A stretch of DNA of 64,000 nucleotides from JAGVSZ01 sp035456405 (GTDB taxonomy: Bacteria; Pseudomonadota; Gammaproteobacteria; Burkholderiales; SG8-39), in contig DATIDG010000049.1 in assembly GCA_035456405.1 (NCBI GenBank), positions 189,206 to 253,205 of the forward strand, read 5' to 3'. Below are positions 24,642-34,794 of this stretch, in pieces. A program made the translations under genes and the position numbers. The stretch's first letter is position 1. Each line of letters begins with the position of its first letter. The notes beneath the pieces were generated by a model, which was not told the origin of the DNA, did not search any database, and worked only from the letters and a program-made list of their open reading frames with translations.

Positions 24642-25456
24642 GTCGGATAGCGGACGGCGGCGCGCCACAGCATGAGGAGCCAGTCGGAGGCGCGCAGGAC
24701 CGGTCGGCGCCGGAACACGTCGCCGCGCACCTGATCGATCTTCTCGAGGATGCGGAGACCGCCCTGGACCACGAGGCGCAGCTCGAAACCGCTGCGGCCC
24801 GCGACGGCACGCGCCAGCGGGGCGCCGGATTCTAGCATCGCGCGCGCCCGCGAAACCTGGAACGCGAGCATCTCGCGCAGCGGCGTGTCCACGCGCGCGG
24901 CGAACAGATCCGCCTCGGTCACGCCGTGCCGCGCCATCTCGTCCTGAGGCAGGTAGATGCGGTCCTTGCGCAGGTCGACGGCGACGTCCTGCCAGAAGTT
25001 CACGAGCTGGAGCCCGGTGCAGATCGCGTCGGACCAGCGGATGTTCTGCGGGTTCGCGGCACGGAAGAGGTGCAGCATCAGCAACCCCACCGGATTCGCC
25101 GAGCGCCGGCAGTAGTCGAGCACTTCGTCGAAGTTCGCGTAGCGGCGCTTGACGACGTCCTGGCTGAACGCGTCGAGCAGGTCGTGAAACGCCCGGAGTG
25201 GAAGCCCGTGCTCCCGAATCGCCGTGGCGAGACGCGCGAACGGCGGCTCCGCCGCCGGTTGCCCGGCCGCGATGCCGTGCAGCGCCGCGCGGTAGCCGTC
25301 GAGGCGGGCGAGCCGCTCGGCGGCCGGCAGATTCCCCTCGTCGGCGAAGTCGTCCGCCGTGCGCGCGAACCAGTAGATTGCGCCGACCGCCGGGCGTAGC
25401 CTACGCGGAAGAAGCACCGAGGCGACTGGAAAGTTCTCGTAGTGACCGACCGACAT
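24638..25456 (-). CDS. hpnC: Squalene/hydroxysqualene synthase HpnC
   Basis: A 272-aa all-helical enzyme of the squalene/phytoene synthase family that converts presqualene diphosphate to hydroxysqualene. It starts MSVGHYENFPVASVLLPRRLR (the HYENFPVAS motif typical of HpnC). The Asp motifs are ARTADDFADE (about 30-39) and NFWQDVAVDLRKDRIYLPQDE. It is the first gene of hpnCDE. The squalene-hopene cyclase gene is not in this window, so hopanoid rather than carotenoid output is inferred from family assignment only. It is divergent from tRNA-Leu. Confidence 0.95.
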   Translation of the reverse strand: MSVGHYENFPVASVLLPRRLRPAVGAIYWFARTADDFADEGNLPAAERLARLDGYRAALHGIAAGQPAAEPPFARLATAIREHGLPLRAFHDLLDAFSQDVVKRRYANFDEVLDYCRRSANPVGLLMLHLFRAANPQNIRWSDAICTGLQLVNFWQDVAVDLRKDRIYLPQDEMARHGVTEADLFAARVDTPLREMLAFQVSRARAMLESGAPLARAVAGRSGFELRLVVQGGLRILEKIDQVRGDVFRRRPVLRASDWLLMLWRAAVRYPT

Positions 25457-25492
25457 TTCCCCGTTTCATCAATGGGATCGGGAGTCTTTTGG

Positions 25493-25522
25493 CTGACAGT
25501 ATAGGGGCATGTCCGGTAGAAT
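25493..25522 (+). promoter_or_regulatory. Sigma-70-type promoter for tRNA-Leu
   Basis: A -35-like CTGACA at 25493-25498 and a -10-like TAGAAT at 25517-25522 are separated by 18 bp. The expected start, about 25530, lies 15 bp before the tRNA. tig follows the tRNA by only 30 bp and may share this promoter. Confidence 0.55.
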
Positions 25523-25545
25523 CCGGCATCGGCACGAAGGTCGCG

Positions 25546-25630
25546 GCGAAGGTGGCGGAACGGGTAGACGCACTGGATTTAGGTTCCAGCGCCGCAAGGC
25601 ATGGGGGTTCGAGTCCCTTCCTTCGCACCA
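25546..25630 (+). tRNA. tRNA-Leu (UAG anticodon)
   Basis: An 85-nt class II tRNA with the CCA tail encoded. The acceptor stem GCGAAGG (25546-25552) pairs with CCTTCGC (25620-25626), followed by discriminator A and CCA. The anticodon stem CTGGA/TCCAG encloses loop TTTAGGT, anticodon TAG. There is a long variable arm, as expected for Leu, and a T-loop GTTCGAG. Confidence 0.95.
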
Positions 25631-25660
25631 CCTCACTTCCAGGGATCCCGGATCGACTGA

Positions 25661-26965
25661 ATGCAGACCAATCTCGAAACGCTGGGTCAGCTTGAGCGGC
25701 GCCTTAACATGGCGGTGCCGGTGGCCGACATCGACAAGCAGGTCGACGAGCGGCTGAAACAGCTCGCGCGCACCGTGCGCATGGCCGGGTTCCGGCCGGG
25801 CAAGGTGCCGCTGAAGATCGTCGCGCAGCAGTACGGGCCGCAGGTGCGGTCCGAGGTGATCGGCGACGCGGTGGAGAAGTCGTTCTCCGCGGCGGTGCGC
25901 GACCAGAACCTGCGCGTGGCGGGTTACCCGCGGATCGAGCGCAAGGAGGCAAGCGGCGCGGACCGCCTCGAGTTCAGCGCCACGTTCGAGGTCTACCCCG
26001 AAGTGCAGCTCGGCGACCTCTCCCGGGCCACCATCCAGCGGCCGACGCTCGCCGTGACCGACGCCGAGGTCGACAAGACGATCGCGGTGCTGCGCAAGCA
26101 GCGCACCCGCTACGAGGCCGCCGATCGCGCCGCCGCGAAGGGCGACCGCGTGGCTGTCGACTTCATCGGCACGATCGACGGGGCGGAGTTCGACGGCGGC
26201 AAGGCGACCGATGTTGCGTTCGTCATCGGGGAAGGGCGGATGCTGCCCGACTTCGAGGTCGGCGTGACCGGAATGAGGGCCGGCGAGTCGAAGTCCTTCC
26301 CAGTGGTCTTCCCGGCGGACTACCAGGGCAAGGACGTCGCGGGCAAGACCGCGAGCTTCGCGGTGACGGTGAAGAAGGTCGAGGCAGCCAGGCTGCCGGA
26401 GCTCGACGCCGATTTTGCGCGCGGCCTGGGCATCGCGGACGGCGACCTCGGCAAGATGCGCGCCGAGGTGAAGGCGAATGTCGAGCGCGAGGTGAAGAAG
26501 CGCCTCGGCGGGGACCTGAAGAACCGCGTGATGCAGGCGCTCCTCGACGCGGCCCGGCCCGACCTGCCGAAGTCGCTGGTGGACATGGAGGTGCAGCGGC
26601 TCGTGTCGGGCGCCCGGACCGACCTGCAGGCGCGCGGGCTCAAGATGGAGAACATGCCGATCGATCCGCAGGTGTTCGAGGAGCAAGCGAAGCGCCGCGT
26701 GGCGCTCGGACTGATCGTCGCGGAGCTCGTGAAGAAGCACGATCTCGCGGCGAAGCCGCAGCAGGTTCGCGCGCTCGTCGACGAGCACGCGGCGAGCTAC
26801 GAGCAGCCCGGCGAAGTGGTGAAGTGGTACTATTCGCAGCCGGAGCGACTTGCGGAGTTCGAAGGTCTGGCCGTCGAGGAGAACGTCGTCGACTGGGTGC
26901 TCAGGAACGCCAAGGCCGTGGACACCCCGGTCGCGTTCGATCAACTCATGGGCGAGGCGACATGA
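25661..26965 (+). CDS. tig: Trigger factor (ribosome-associated peptidyl-prolyl isomerase/chaperone)
   Basis: A 434-aa chaperone, standard length. The N-terminal ribosome-binding domain carries the signature GFRPGKVP (about residues 44-51). The FKBP-type isomerase domain is around 155-245 (GDRVAVDFIGTIDGAEFDGGKA). The helical C-terminal chaperone domain occupies the remainder. It overlaps clpP by 4 bp (ATGA), the conserved tig-clpP-clpX-lon order. Confidence 0.97.
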   Translation: MQTNLETLGQLERRLNMAVPVADIDKQVDERLKQLARTVRMAGFRPGKVPLKIVAQQYGPQVRSEVIGDAVEKSFSAAVRDQNLRVAGYPRIERKEASGADRLEFSATFEVYPEVQLGDLSRATIQRPTLAVTDAEVDKTIAVLRKQRTRYEAADRAAAKGDRVAVDFIGTIDGAEFDGGKATDVAFVIGEGRMLPDFEVGVTGMRAGESKSFPVVFPADYQGKDVAGKTASFAVTVKKVEAARLPELDADFARGLGIADGDLGKMRAEVKANVEREVKKRLGGDLKNRVMQALLDAARPDLPKSLVDMEVQRLVSGARTDLQARGLKMENMPIDPQVFEEQAKRRVALGLIVAELVKKHDLAAKPQQVRALVDEHAASYEQPGEVVKWYYSQPERLAEFEGLAVEENVVDWVLRNAKAVDTPVAFDQLMGEAT

Positions 26966-27627
26966 CGCGTAGGACCTGGATTCCCGCAACGGGGATGAGC
27001 GATCGCGAGAGATTCGAGCCGCAAGGGCTCGGACTCGTCCCGATGGTGATCGAGCAGAGCGGACGGGGCGAACGCGCGTACGACATCTACTCGCGCTTGC
27101 TCAAGGAGCGGGTCGTCTTCCTGGTCGGGCCCGTCAACGAAGTCTCTGCCAACCTGATCGTCGCGCAGCTGCTGTTTCTCGAGTCCGAGAACCCAGACAA
27201 GGACATCGCGTTCTACATCAACTCTCCCGGCGGCTCGGTGTCGGCGGGGCTCGCGATCTACGACACGATGCAGTTCATCAAGCCCGACGTGTCGACGCTG
27301 TGCATCGGCCAGGCTGCCAGCATGGGCGCGCTGCTGCTGTGCGCCGGATCGAAGGGCAAGCGGTTCTGCCTGCCGAACTCGCGCCTCATGATCCACCAGC
27401 CGATGGGCGGCTTTCAGGGCCAGGCCTCGGACGTCGAGATCCACGCGAAGGAGATCCTGTACCTGCGCGGCAAGCTGAACGAGATCATGGCAAAGCACAC
27501 GGGCCAGACCATCGACCAGATTGCCCGGGACACCGATCGGGACAATTTCCTATCTGCGGACGAGTCCATGAAGTATGGTCTCGTGGATCGGATTCTGACC
27601 TCGCGCACCGAGGCGACGGCGGGCTGA
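26962..27627 (+). CDS. clpP: ATP-dependent Clp protease proteolytic subunit ClpP
   Basis: A 221-aa serine peptidase. The catalytic triad is Ser120 (GQAASMGA), His145 (MIHQPMGG) and Asp194 (TDRDNF). The ATG at 26962 overlaps the tig stop. A second in-frame ATG at 26995 (MSDRERFEPQGLGLVPMV) gives a start closer to the canonical propeptide; either is possible. It forms the degradation chamber used by ClpX, encoded 11 bp downstream. Confidence 0.97.
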   Translation: MTRRTWIPATGMSDRERFEPQGLGLVPMVIEQSGRGERAYDIYSRLLKERVVFLVGPVNEVSANLIVAQLLFLESENPDKDIAFYINSPGGSVSAGLAIYDTMQFIKPDVSTLCIGQAASMGALLLCAGSKGKRFCLPNSRLMIHQPMGGFQGQASDVEIHAKEILYLRGKLNEIMAKHTGQTIDQIARDTDRDNFLSADESMKYGLVDRILTSRTEATAG

Positions 27628-27638
27628 GAGGGCACTAA

Positions 27639-28913
<1,275 letters not shown>

Positions 28914-28967
28914 GCCCTGCTGTCGCCGCCGCGGCTCGCCGCGCGTCCGACGGCTGCGCTTGAAGCC

Positions 28968-28982
28968 GGGGCGGACCGCCCC
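28968..28982. repeat. Short GC hairpin in the clpX-lon gap
   Basis: GGGGCGG and CCGCCCC flank a single A, giving a perfect 7-bp inverted repeat 30 bp upstream of the lon start (29012). It has no U-tract. It may be a weak terminator or part of the lon leader. No clear heat-shock promoter was identified here by eye. Confidence 0.3.
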
Positions 28983-29011
28983 AACCTTCCTCCCTTGCGA
29001 GGAGTAACGCC

Positions 29012-31429
29012 ATGTCCACGAACGAACTCTCCAGCCTGCCCACCCAGTTCCCGCTCCTTCCCCTGCGGGACGTAGTGGTCTTTCCGCACATGGTGATCCC
29101 GCTCTTCGTGGGGCGCCCGAAGTCGATCAAGGCGATGGAGATCGCCATGGAGGCGGGCAAGAGCATCCTCCTGGTGGCGCAGAAGTCCGCCGCCAAGGAC
29201 GAGCCGACGCCCGAGGACATGTACTCGATCGGGTGCATCTCCAACATCCTGCAGATGCTCAAGCTTCCCGACGGCACGGTGAAGGTGCTCGTCGAGGGCA
29301 GCCAGCGCGCGCGGATCGACGAGATCGCCGACCAGCGCACGCACTACTCAGCGACCGCGACGCCGGTCGCGCCCGAGCCGGTCGATTCGACCGAGCTCGA
29401 GGCGATGCGGCGCGCGCTGGTGGCCCAGTTCGACCAGTACGTGAAGCTGAACAAGAAGATCCCGCCGGAGATCCTCACGTCCCTCGCCGGCATCGAGGAA
29501 CCCGGGCGCCTCGCCGACACCGTTGCGGCGCACCTGCCGCTCAAGCTCGAGCAGAAGCAGAAGGTGCTCGAGATGTTCGACGTCAAGCAGCGGCTCGAGA
29601 GCCTGCTCGCCCAACTCGAGGCCGAGATCGACATCCTCCAAGTCGAGAAGCGGATCCGCGGGCGCGTCAAGCGCCAGATGGAGAAGAGTCAGCGCGAGTA
29701 CTACCTCAACGAGCAGGTAAAGGCGATTCAGAAGGAGCTCGGCGAGGGCGAGGAGGGCGCCGACCTCGAGGAGATGGAGAAGCGCATCAAGGGCGCGCGC
29801 ATGCCGAAGGAGGCGCGGATCAAGGCGGAAGCCGAGCTGAAGAAGCTCAAGCTGATGTCGCCCATGTCGGCCGAAGCGACGGTGGTGCGCAACTACCTCG
29901 ACACGCTGGTCGGCCTTCCGTGGCGCAAGAAGAGCAAGATCTCGAAGGACATCCCGGCGGCGGAGAAGGTCCTCGACGAGGACCACTACGGCCTGGAGAA
30001 GGTCAAGGAGCGCATCGTCGAGTACCTCGCGGTGCAGAGCCGGGTGGACAAGATGAAGGCGCCGATCCTGTGCCTCGTCGGGGCACCGGGCGTCGGCAAG
30101 ACCTCGGTCGGCAAGTCGATTGCGCATGCGACCAACCGCAAGTTCGTCCGCATGTCGCTCGGCGGCGTTCGCGACGAGGCGGAGATCCGCGGCCACCGCC
30201 GCACTTACATCGGTTCGATGCCTGGCAAGATCCTGCAGAACATGACCAAGGTCGGGGTGAGGAACCCGCTGTTCCTCCTCGACGAGGTGGACAAGCTGGG
30301 TATGGACTTCCGTGGCGATCCCTCGTCGGCGCTGCTGGAGGTGCTTGACCCGGAGCAGAACCACACGTTCGTCGACCACTACGTCGAGGTCGAGTTCGAC
30401 CTCTCCGAGGTGATGTTCGTCGCCACGGCAAACACGCTCAACATCCCGCCGGCGCTGCTCGACCGGATGGAGGTGATTCGGCTCTCCGGGTACACCGAGG
30501 ACGAGAAGGTGAACATTGCGGTGCGCTACCTGCTGCCCAAGCAGATGAAAAACAACGCGGTGAAGAAGGAGGAGCTAACGGTCCAGGAGAGCGCGATCCG
30601 CGACATCATCCGCTACTACACGCGCGAGGCGGGCGTGCGCAACCTGGAGCGGGAGCTCTCCAAGATCTGCCGCAAGACGGTGAAGGGCCTTGTCTCCAAG
30701 GGCGACGGCAAGAAGGTGACCGTCACGACGCGCAACCTGGACAAGTTCCTGGGCGTGCGCCGCTTCACCTACGGGGTCGCGGAGCGGCAGAACCAGGTCG
30801 GCCAGGTCACCGGCCTCGCCTGGACCGAGGTCGGCGGCGAGCTGCTGACGATCGAGGTCGCGGTGATGCCGGGTAAGGCGAAGATCATCACGACCGGCAA
30901 GCTCGGCGAGGTGATGCAGGAGTCGATCCAGGCCGCGTTGTCGGTGGTGCGCAGCCGCGCGCAGCGCCTCGGAGTCGCCGACGACGTCTTCCAGAACCGG
31001 GACATTCACATCCACCTGCCGGAAGGCGCGACGCCCAAGGACGGGCCGAGCGCAGGCACCGGCATCTGCACGGCGATGGTCTCGGCGCTGACCGGAATTC
31101 CGGTGCGGGCCGACGTCGCGATGACCGGCGAGATCACGCTCCGCGGCGAGGTGCTCGTCATCGGCGGGCTCAAGGAGAAGCTGCTCGCGGCGCACCGCGG
31201 GCAGATCAAGACGGTCCTGATCCCCGAGGAGAACGTGAAGGACCTCGTGGAGATCCCCGACAACATCAAGAATCGCCTCGAGATCGTTCCGGTGAAATGG
31301 ATCGATCAGGTGCTCGACGTGGCGCTCGAGCGCAAGCCCGAGCCGGTCGCAGCCGCCGCGGACGCCGCGCCCGCCGTCCAGCCGGCAGTTCCGGACGACA
31401 AGCCCGCGACCTCCGTGATCACGCACTGA
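29012..31429 (+). CDS. lon: ATP-dependent Lon protease
   Basis: An 805-aa AAA+ serine protease degrading misfolded and regulatory proteins. The N-terminal LON substrate-binding domain spans residues 10-210. The AAA+ module has Walker A GAPGVGKT at 357-364. The C-terminal Ser-Lys protease domain has catalytic Ser680 (KDGPSAGTGI) and Lys723 (GGLKEKLL). A short Ala/Pro-rich tail of about 25 residues ends the protein. The ribosome site GAGGAG precedes the ATG. Confidence 0.98.
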   Translation: MSTNELSSLPTQFPLLPLRDVVVFPHMVIPLFVGRPKSIKAMEIAMEAGKSILLVAQKSAAKDEPTPEDMYSIGCISNILQMLKLPDGTVKVLVEGSQRARIDEIADQRTHYSATATPVAPEPVDSTELEAMRRALVAQFDQYVKLNKKIPPEILTSLAGIEEPGRLADTVAAHLPLKLEQKQKVLEMFDVKQRLESLLAQLEAEIDILQVEKRIRGRVKRQMEKSQREYYLNEQVKAIQKELGEGEEGADLEEMEKRIKGARMPKEARIKAEAELKKLKLMSPMSAEATVVRNYLDTLVGLPWRKKSKISKDIPAAEKVLDEDHYGLEKVKERIVEYLAVQSRVDKMKAPILCLVGAPGVGKTSVGKSIAHATNRKFVRMSLGGVRDEAEIRGHRRTYIGSMPGKILQNMTKVGVRNPLFLLDEVDKLGMDFRGDPSSALLEVLDPEQNHTFVDHYVEVEFDLSEVMFVATANTLNIPPALLDRMEVIRLSGYTEDEKVNIAVRYLLPKQMKNNAVKKEELTVQESAIRDIIRYYTREAGVRNLERELSKICRKTVKGLVSKGDGKKVTVTTRNLDKFLGVRRFTYGVAERQNQVGQVTGLAWTEVGGELLTIEVAVMPGKAKIITTGKLGEVMQESIQAALSVVRSRAQRLGVADDVFQNRDIHIHLPEGATPKDGPSAGTGICTAMVSALTGIPVRADVAMTGEITLRGEVLVIGGLKEKLLAAHRGQIKTVLIPEENVKDLVEIPDNIKNRLEIVPVKWIDQVLDVALERKPEPVAAAADAAPAVQPAVPDDKPATSVITH

Positions 31430-31437
31430 CGCGCCGG

Positions 31438-31457
31438 GCGCGGGAGCGATCCCGCGC
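31438..31457 (+). terminator. Hairpin downstream of lon
   Basis: GCGCGGGA (31438-31445) pairs perfectly with TCCCGCGC (31450-31457) around a GCGA tetraloop, 9 bp after the lon stop. No U-run follows, so it may be a weak or Rho-assisted terminator or an RNA-stabilising 3' hairpin. Confidence 0.45.
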
Positions 31458-31474
31458 GCCGGGCCGGCGCGGCC

Positions 31475-31504
31475 TTGACTTCGCGAGCGGCGCGTTGCTA
31501 TAAG
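31475..31504 (+). promoter_or_regulatory. Sigma-70-type promoter for hupB
   Basis: TTGACT (31475-31480) and TATAAG (31499-31504) are separated by 18 bp, just after the lon hairpin. Predicted transcription starts near 31512, about 72 bp upstream of the hupB GTG. The transcript could continue into tRNA-Val. Confidence 0.6.
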
Positions 31505-31583
31505 GAACGCCTTCCCGGCTTCGTCCTCGGCGCGCACTACGCGGTGCCGTCCAATCGCACACCGGTTCTTTCAAGGGGGATCC

Positions 31584-31856
31584 GTGAACAAGAGCGACAT
31601 GATCGAGCAGATCGCCAAGTCCGCCGACATCTCCAAGGCGGCAGCCGAGCGCGCGCTCGACGCCGCCGTCGCGAGCATCAAGGCGGCGTTGCGGAAGGGC
31701 ACGCCGGTCACCCTCGTGGGCTTCGGAACATTCTACGTCGGCAAGCGCGCCGCGCGCACCGGCCGCGACCCGCGCACGCAGGCCGAGATCCGGATCAAGG
31801 CCGCGCGCGTGCCGAAGTTCCGTCCTGGAAAGGCGCTGAAGGATGCGCTAAACTGA
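31584..31856 (+). CDS. hupB: HU-family DNA-binding protein
   Basis: A 90-aa histone-like nucleoid protein of exactly the usual length. The N-terminal helices (NKSDMIEQIAKSADISKAAAERAL) form the dimer body. The beta-arm has the core GFGTFYVGKRAARTGRDPRT and the C-terminal IRIKAARVPKFRPGKALK. The start is GTG at 31584, with GGGGGA upstream. The hupB-tRNA-Val-tRNA-Asp-ppiD order, interrupted here by the island, is a common betaproteobacterial layout. Confidence 0.95.
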   Translation: MNKSDMIEQIAKSADISKAAAERALDAAVASIKAALRKGTPVTLVGFGTFYVGKRAARTGRDPRTQAEIRIKAARVPKFRPGKALKDALN

Positions 31857-31858
31857 CT

Positions 31859-31877
31859 GCCCTTTCCGGAAAAGGGC
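31859..31877 (+). repeat. Hairpin between hupB and tRNA-Val
   Basis: GCCCTTT and AAAGGGC pair perfectly around CCGGA, immediately after the hupB stop codon. Without a U-tract it is more likely an mRNA 3' hairpin or processing site than a strong terminator, so hupB and the tRNA may share a transcript. Confidence 0.4.
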
Positions 31878-31910
31878 GGGCCGTTCGCGCGGGCGCCGAT
31901 TTCAGGGGAA

Positions 31911-31986
31911 GGGTGCTTAGCTCAGCTGGTAGAGCGTCGCCCTTACAAGGCGAATGTCGGGAGTTCGAGCCTCTCAGCACCCACCA
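31911..31986 (+). tRNA. tRNA-Val (UAC anticodon), integration target of the island
   Basis: A 76-nt tRNA with encoded CCA. The acceptor GGGTGCT pairs with AGCACCC, the anticodon stem TCGCC/GGCGA encloses loop CTTACAA (anticodon TAC), and the T-arm is GGGAG-TTCGAGC-CTCTC with one G-U. Its 3' 46 bp (31942-31987) are repeated at 39866-39911. The copy here is complete, so the island regenerated a functional tRNA. Confidence 0.95.
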
Positions 31987-31987
31987 A
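31942..31987. repeat. attL: 3' end of tRNA-Val, left island boundary
   Basis: This direct repeat matches 39866-39911 at 43 of 46 positions: the first 28 bp are identical, then three substitutions lie in the T-arm/acceptor segment. It spans from the anticodon loop to just past the CCA, the classical integration site for tyrosine recombinases. Confidence 0.85.
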
Positions 31988-32061
31988 ACGGAAAGGTAAC
32001 TCCTAGAACGAGCGCCGCTTTTCGGCTTCGGCTGGCGCCGGGACCACCTCCCGGAAGAGCC

Positions 32062-33063
32062 ATGCACGGGAGCCTTCAAGTGGACACGCAAACGAGCAGT
32101 ACGGGGCAAGGCGCCCCGGATGAAGCGACTTCCCGCGCTACATCGAATGGCCCCGAACGGCGCAGCTTCACGCTCGCCGAGATCATCGACGGCTTCATGG
32201 CGAGCTACACCGGCGCCGACCGCGGCATCGTGACGCGGCTCGCCTTCTGGAAGTCCTCGCTCGGCGCGCGCAACGCCGCCGAGGTCAGCGCCGACGACGT
32301 CGCCGACACCCTCGCCGAGCTGGCCCTGGCGCGCGGACGCACCTTCCTCGGCCGCGACAAGAGGACTGGCGAGCGGCGCTTCAAGCCCCACGGCAACGGC
32401 CCGCTCGCTGCGGCAACGGTCAACCGATACTTAACGAGCCTCGGCAGCGCCTACCGCTGGGCGCGGCGCCGCCGTCTCCTCCCGCGTGGCTTCGTCTCGC
32501 CCACTCGCGGGATCGAGCGCGCTAGCGTGAGCAACTGTCGCGTGCGCTACCTCGACGAGGACGAGCGCGCGTGCCTGCTCGCGGTCTGCCGCACTTCCGC
32601 AAGGTCGCGCCTCTACATGCTCGTGCTGATGGCGCTCACGACCGGCGCGCGGCACGGCGAGCTTCTCGGGCTTCGCTGGCGCGATCTGGACCTTGAGCAG
32701 CGACAGGCCTACGTGCGCACCTCGAAAAACGGCGAGCCGCGCATGCTCGTGCTCGTCGCGCCGCTCATCGCCGCGATCGAGCGCATCCGCCCGCGCCGGC
32801 CCGACGACTTCGTCTTCGCCTCCGACAAGCGCCCCGGCCGCGCCATGCGCACCGAGCGCGCCTTTCGCGAGGCGGTTGCCGCGGCGCAGATCGAGAACTT
32901 CCGGTTCCACGACCTGCGGCACTGCTGCGCGAGCTACTTAAGGGCGAGCAGTGCGAGACGTCGTTCCAAGCGCGTCAAACGCACGGCTGCTGGGCCGGAG
33001 CGAAGCCCATCTCTGTCTGGCCCTCCGCGACAGGTCGCTCCTCAAGATGTCGGTCCGCTATAG
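32062..33063 (+). pseudogene. Tyrosine recombinase/integrase, C-terminus frameshifted
   Basis: Reading from the ATG at 32062 (GGAAGAG upstream) gives a SAM-like N-terminal core-binding domain (about 30-140). A catalytic domain follows with the first Arg in TTGARHGELLGLRW and the box II residues His-x-x-Arg in FHDLRHCCASYL. After SYL the frame runs into unrelated sequence and stops at 33063 (no LGH motif, no Tyr). In the +1 frame at about 33017-33070 a degraded end, ALRDRSLLKMSVRY, resembles LGHRSLxMTxRY, with the Tyr codon at 33059. A frameshift between 32940 and 33020, and Asp in place of the GH-motif His, make it a pseudogene. Confidence 0.75.
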
Positions 33064-33079
33064 ACAATGGGGATCTAGA

Positions 33080-33110
33080 GGCACGAAAGCCCGCGCGCAG
33101 CGGGCTCTCA
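33080..33110 (+). terminator. Hairpin after the integrase remnant
   Basis: AGCCCGC and GCGGGCT pair across GCGCA at about 33088-33106, followed by pyrimidine-rich but U-poor sequence. The rest of 33064-33239 shows no gene or clear promoter before the GT-C-like gene at 33240. Confidence 0.35.
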
Positions 33111-33239
33111 CTCTCGGGTAACCGACCGGAGTCGCCCAAAGCTGACGGTTTTGAGATCAACATAGGCGCTGTCGAGCAGGCCGCTGGTGTCGTCCTCGCC
33201 CAGCGACCGAACGAGCCGCTTATCAACGATTGGACGCTC

Positions 33240-34772
33240 ATGAACGTCGTAGTCGCGCATCGCCTCATGACCGGTGCGGCATGTCTGCTATTGGTGCTCT
33301 TGCTCTTACGCGCCATTCTCACAGTCGATCCCTACTTCGATAGCTTCGCTTACCACCTTCCATTCGCCGCGCGGCTCGCCGGGCTTTGTCCTGAAACTTG
33401 TTATCGCATGGGCAACTATCTCGAGGCGGCCTACGACGGATTTCCCAAGCTGTTCCATGGCATGCAAGGCATGGTCTGGAAGTTCACCGGGCTGGCGCAG
33501 GCTGTGGATATTCTGAATGTCGGCGCTCTCGGACTCTTCTGCCTATTCTTGCATCGGTGGTTTCGAGTCCCGGCTGCCTGGACGTTCTGCGCGCTGCTTG
33601 CCGTGCCGCTCATCCAAATCCACGCGACATCGACTTATATCGACTTGCCGGTGAACTTGGCAGCTGCGGCAGCGATCCTGGCGTTAATGGTGCTCGTCCG
33701 CGCACCCGAAACGTTTGGCTGGCCGAAGCTCATCGGACTCGTCGCCTGCCTTGTCTTTGCAGGCAACTGCAAGCCGCAGATGCTTGGGGTTACCGGCCCC
33801 GTCGCCGCCCTGTTCGGAATTATCGCCGTCGTATTGCTGGCGTCCGGCCATCGCCTCGGCCCCTTCGTCCCAGGCCGACTTGGCAGTTGGATCGGGCTCT
33901 CTTGCTTTCTGCTGCTGGCCGCCGCCGGCGTGGGCGTAAAGCTCGTCGATAACGCGATCGCTCACGGCAATCCGTTCTACCCTTTTCAGATTGCGATGCT
34001 GGGTCTATTTCTGGATGGCCCGATCGATGCACTGGGGACACCGGAGGATTCACTCGCCGAGACATGGCGGCCTTTCCCGCCGCCACTCCGATGGCTGATC
34101 TCGGTGTTGGATGTGGGCGCATACGGCTATCGAGAGGTGCCCTGGACCTTCGATCAGGGTTACTGCGAGACGTCTCTCGCCTGGAAAGATTGCTGGAGGC
34201 CCACGAGCGCCTCGTTCCGCATGGGCGGCTACTTTGTTCCGTATGTTCTCAGCCTGGTGGCTTTTCTCGGCTGGCGGCTTGCTTCAATACCGGGCCGGTA
34301 CCGGCGCACTCTCGTGGCAACCTTTGTCGGCAGCACCCTATTGGCAGCCTTTCTGCCTCGCTCGCACGAGCTGCGGTATTACCTGTTTTGGGTGATTATT
34401 CTGGTCGCGCTGTGCCTGATCGTGGTCTTCGACCAACCCGATGGTCGGACGCGCATGGGCGCCAAGGCGAGCGGGCTTCTCGGCACCGTCGTCGTCGCCA
34501 TGTTGGCGTCGGTGCTGTTGATGACACAGGCGCGCTACGTGACCCCGATCGGCCGGAACGTGGATTTGCTCATTGCCACGCTTGGCGTCAGGGAAAGAGT
34601 GGCCGCGATTCCCGACGGCGCCGTCGTCTGTGTCGACCCCGGCTGGCAGCCATTCACCTTTCTTTTCGCGCCGGTGTTCCATCCAGGCCGGTCCTACACG
34701 GTCCTTGACGGTTACATTGGTCCCTGCCGTGCGGTCGTGCCACCACCGACCCAAGTGCGCGAATCGTCGTGA
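33240..34772 (+). CDS. GT-C-type glycosyltransferase-like polytopic membrane protein
   Basis: A 510-aa inner-membrane protein with about ten to twelve hydrophobic segments. The first large periplasmic loop after TM1 has the acidic-plus-His pattern DPYFDSFAYHLPFAARL (Asp30, Asp34, His39) typical of the GT-C fold (ArnT/PMT-like), in which lipid-phosphate sugars are used on the periplasmic side. The final about 90 residues are a small soluble region. Base composition is lower in GC than the chromosome around it. It converges with the DUF2304-GT2-EamA genes and probably uses their lipid-linked sugar. The acceptor (LPS, protein or other glycan) is unknown. Confidence 0.7.
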   Translation: MNVVVAHRLMTGAACLLLVLLLLRAILTVDPYFDSFAYHLPFAARLAGLCPETCYRMGNYLEAAYDGFPKLFHGMQGMVWKFTGLAQAVDILNVGALGLFCLFLHRWFRVPAAWTFCALLAVPLIQIHATSTYIDLPVNLAAAAAILALMVLVRAPETFGWPKLIGLVACLVFAGNCKPQMLGVTGPVAALFGIIAVVLLASGHRLGPFVPGRLGSWIGLSCFLLLAAAGVGVKLVDNAIAHGNPFYPFQIAMLGLFLDGPIDALGTPEDSLAETWRPFPPPLRWLISVLDVGAYGYREVPWTFDQGYCETSLAWKDCWRPTSASFRMGGYFVPYVLSLVAFLGWRLASIPGRYRRTLVATFVGSTLLAAFLPRSHELRYYLFWVIILVALCLIVVFDQPDGRTRMGAKASGLLGTVVVAMLASVLLMTQARYVTPIGRNVDLLIATLGVRERVAAIPDGAVVCVDPGWQPFTFLFAPVFHPGRSYTVLDGYIGPCRAVVPPPTQVRESS

Positions 34773-34794
34773 GCCCGGCCCACCTCGACGAGCA

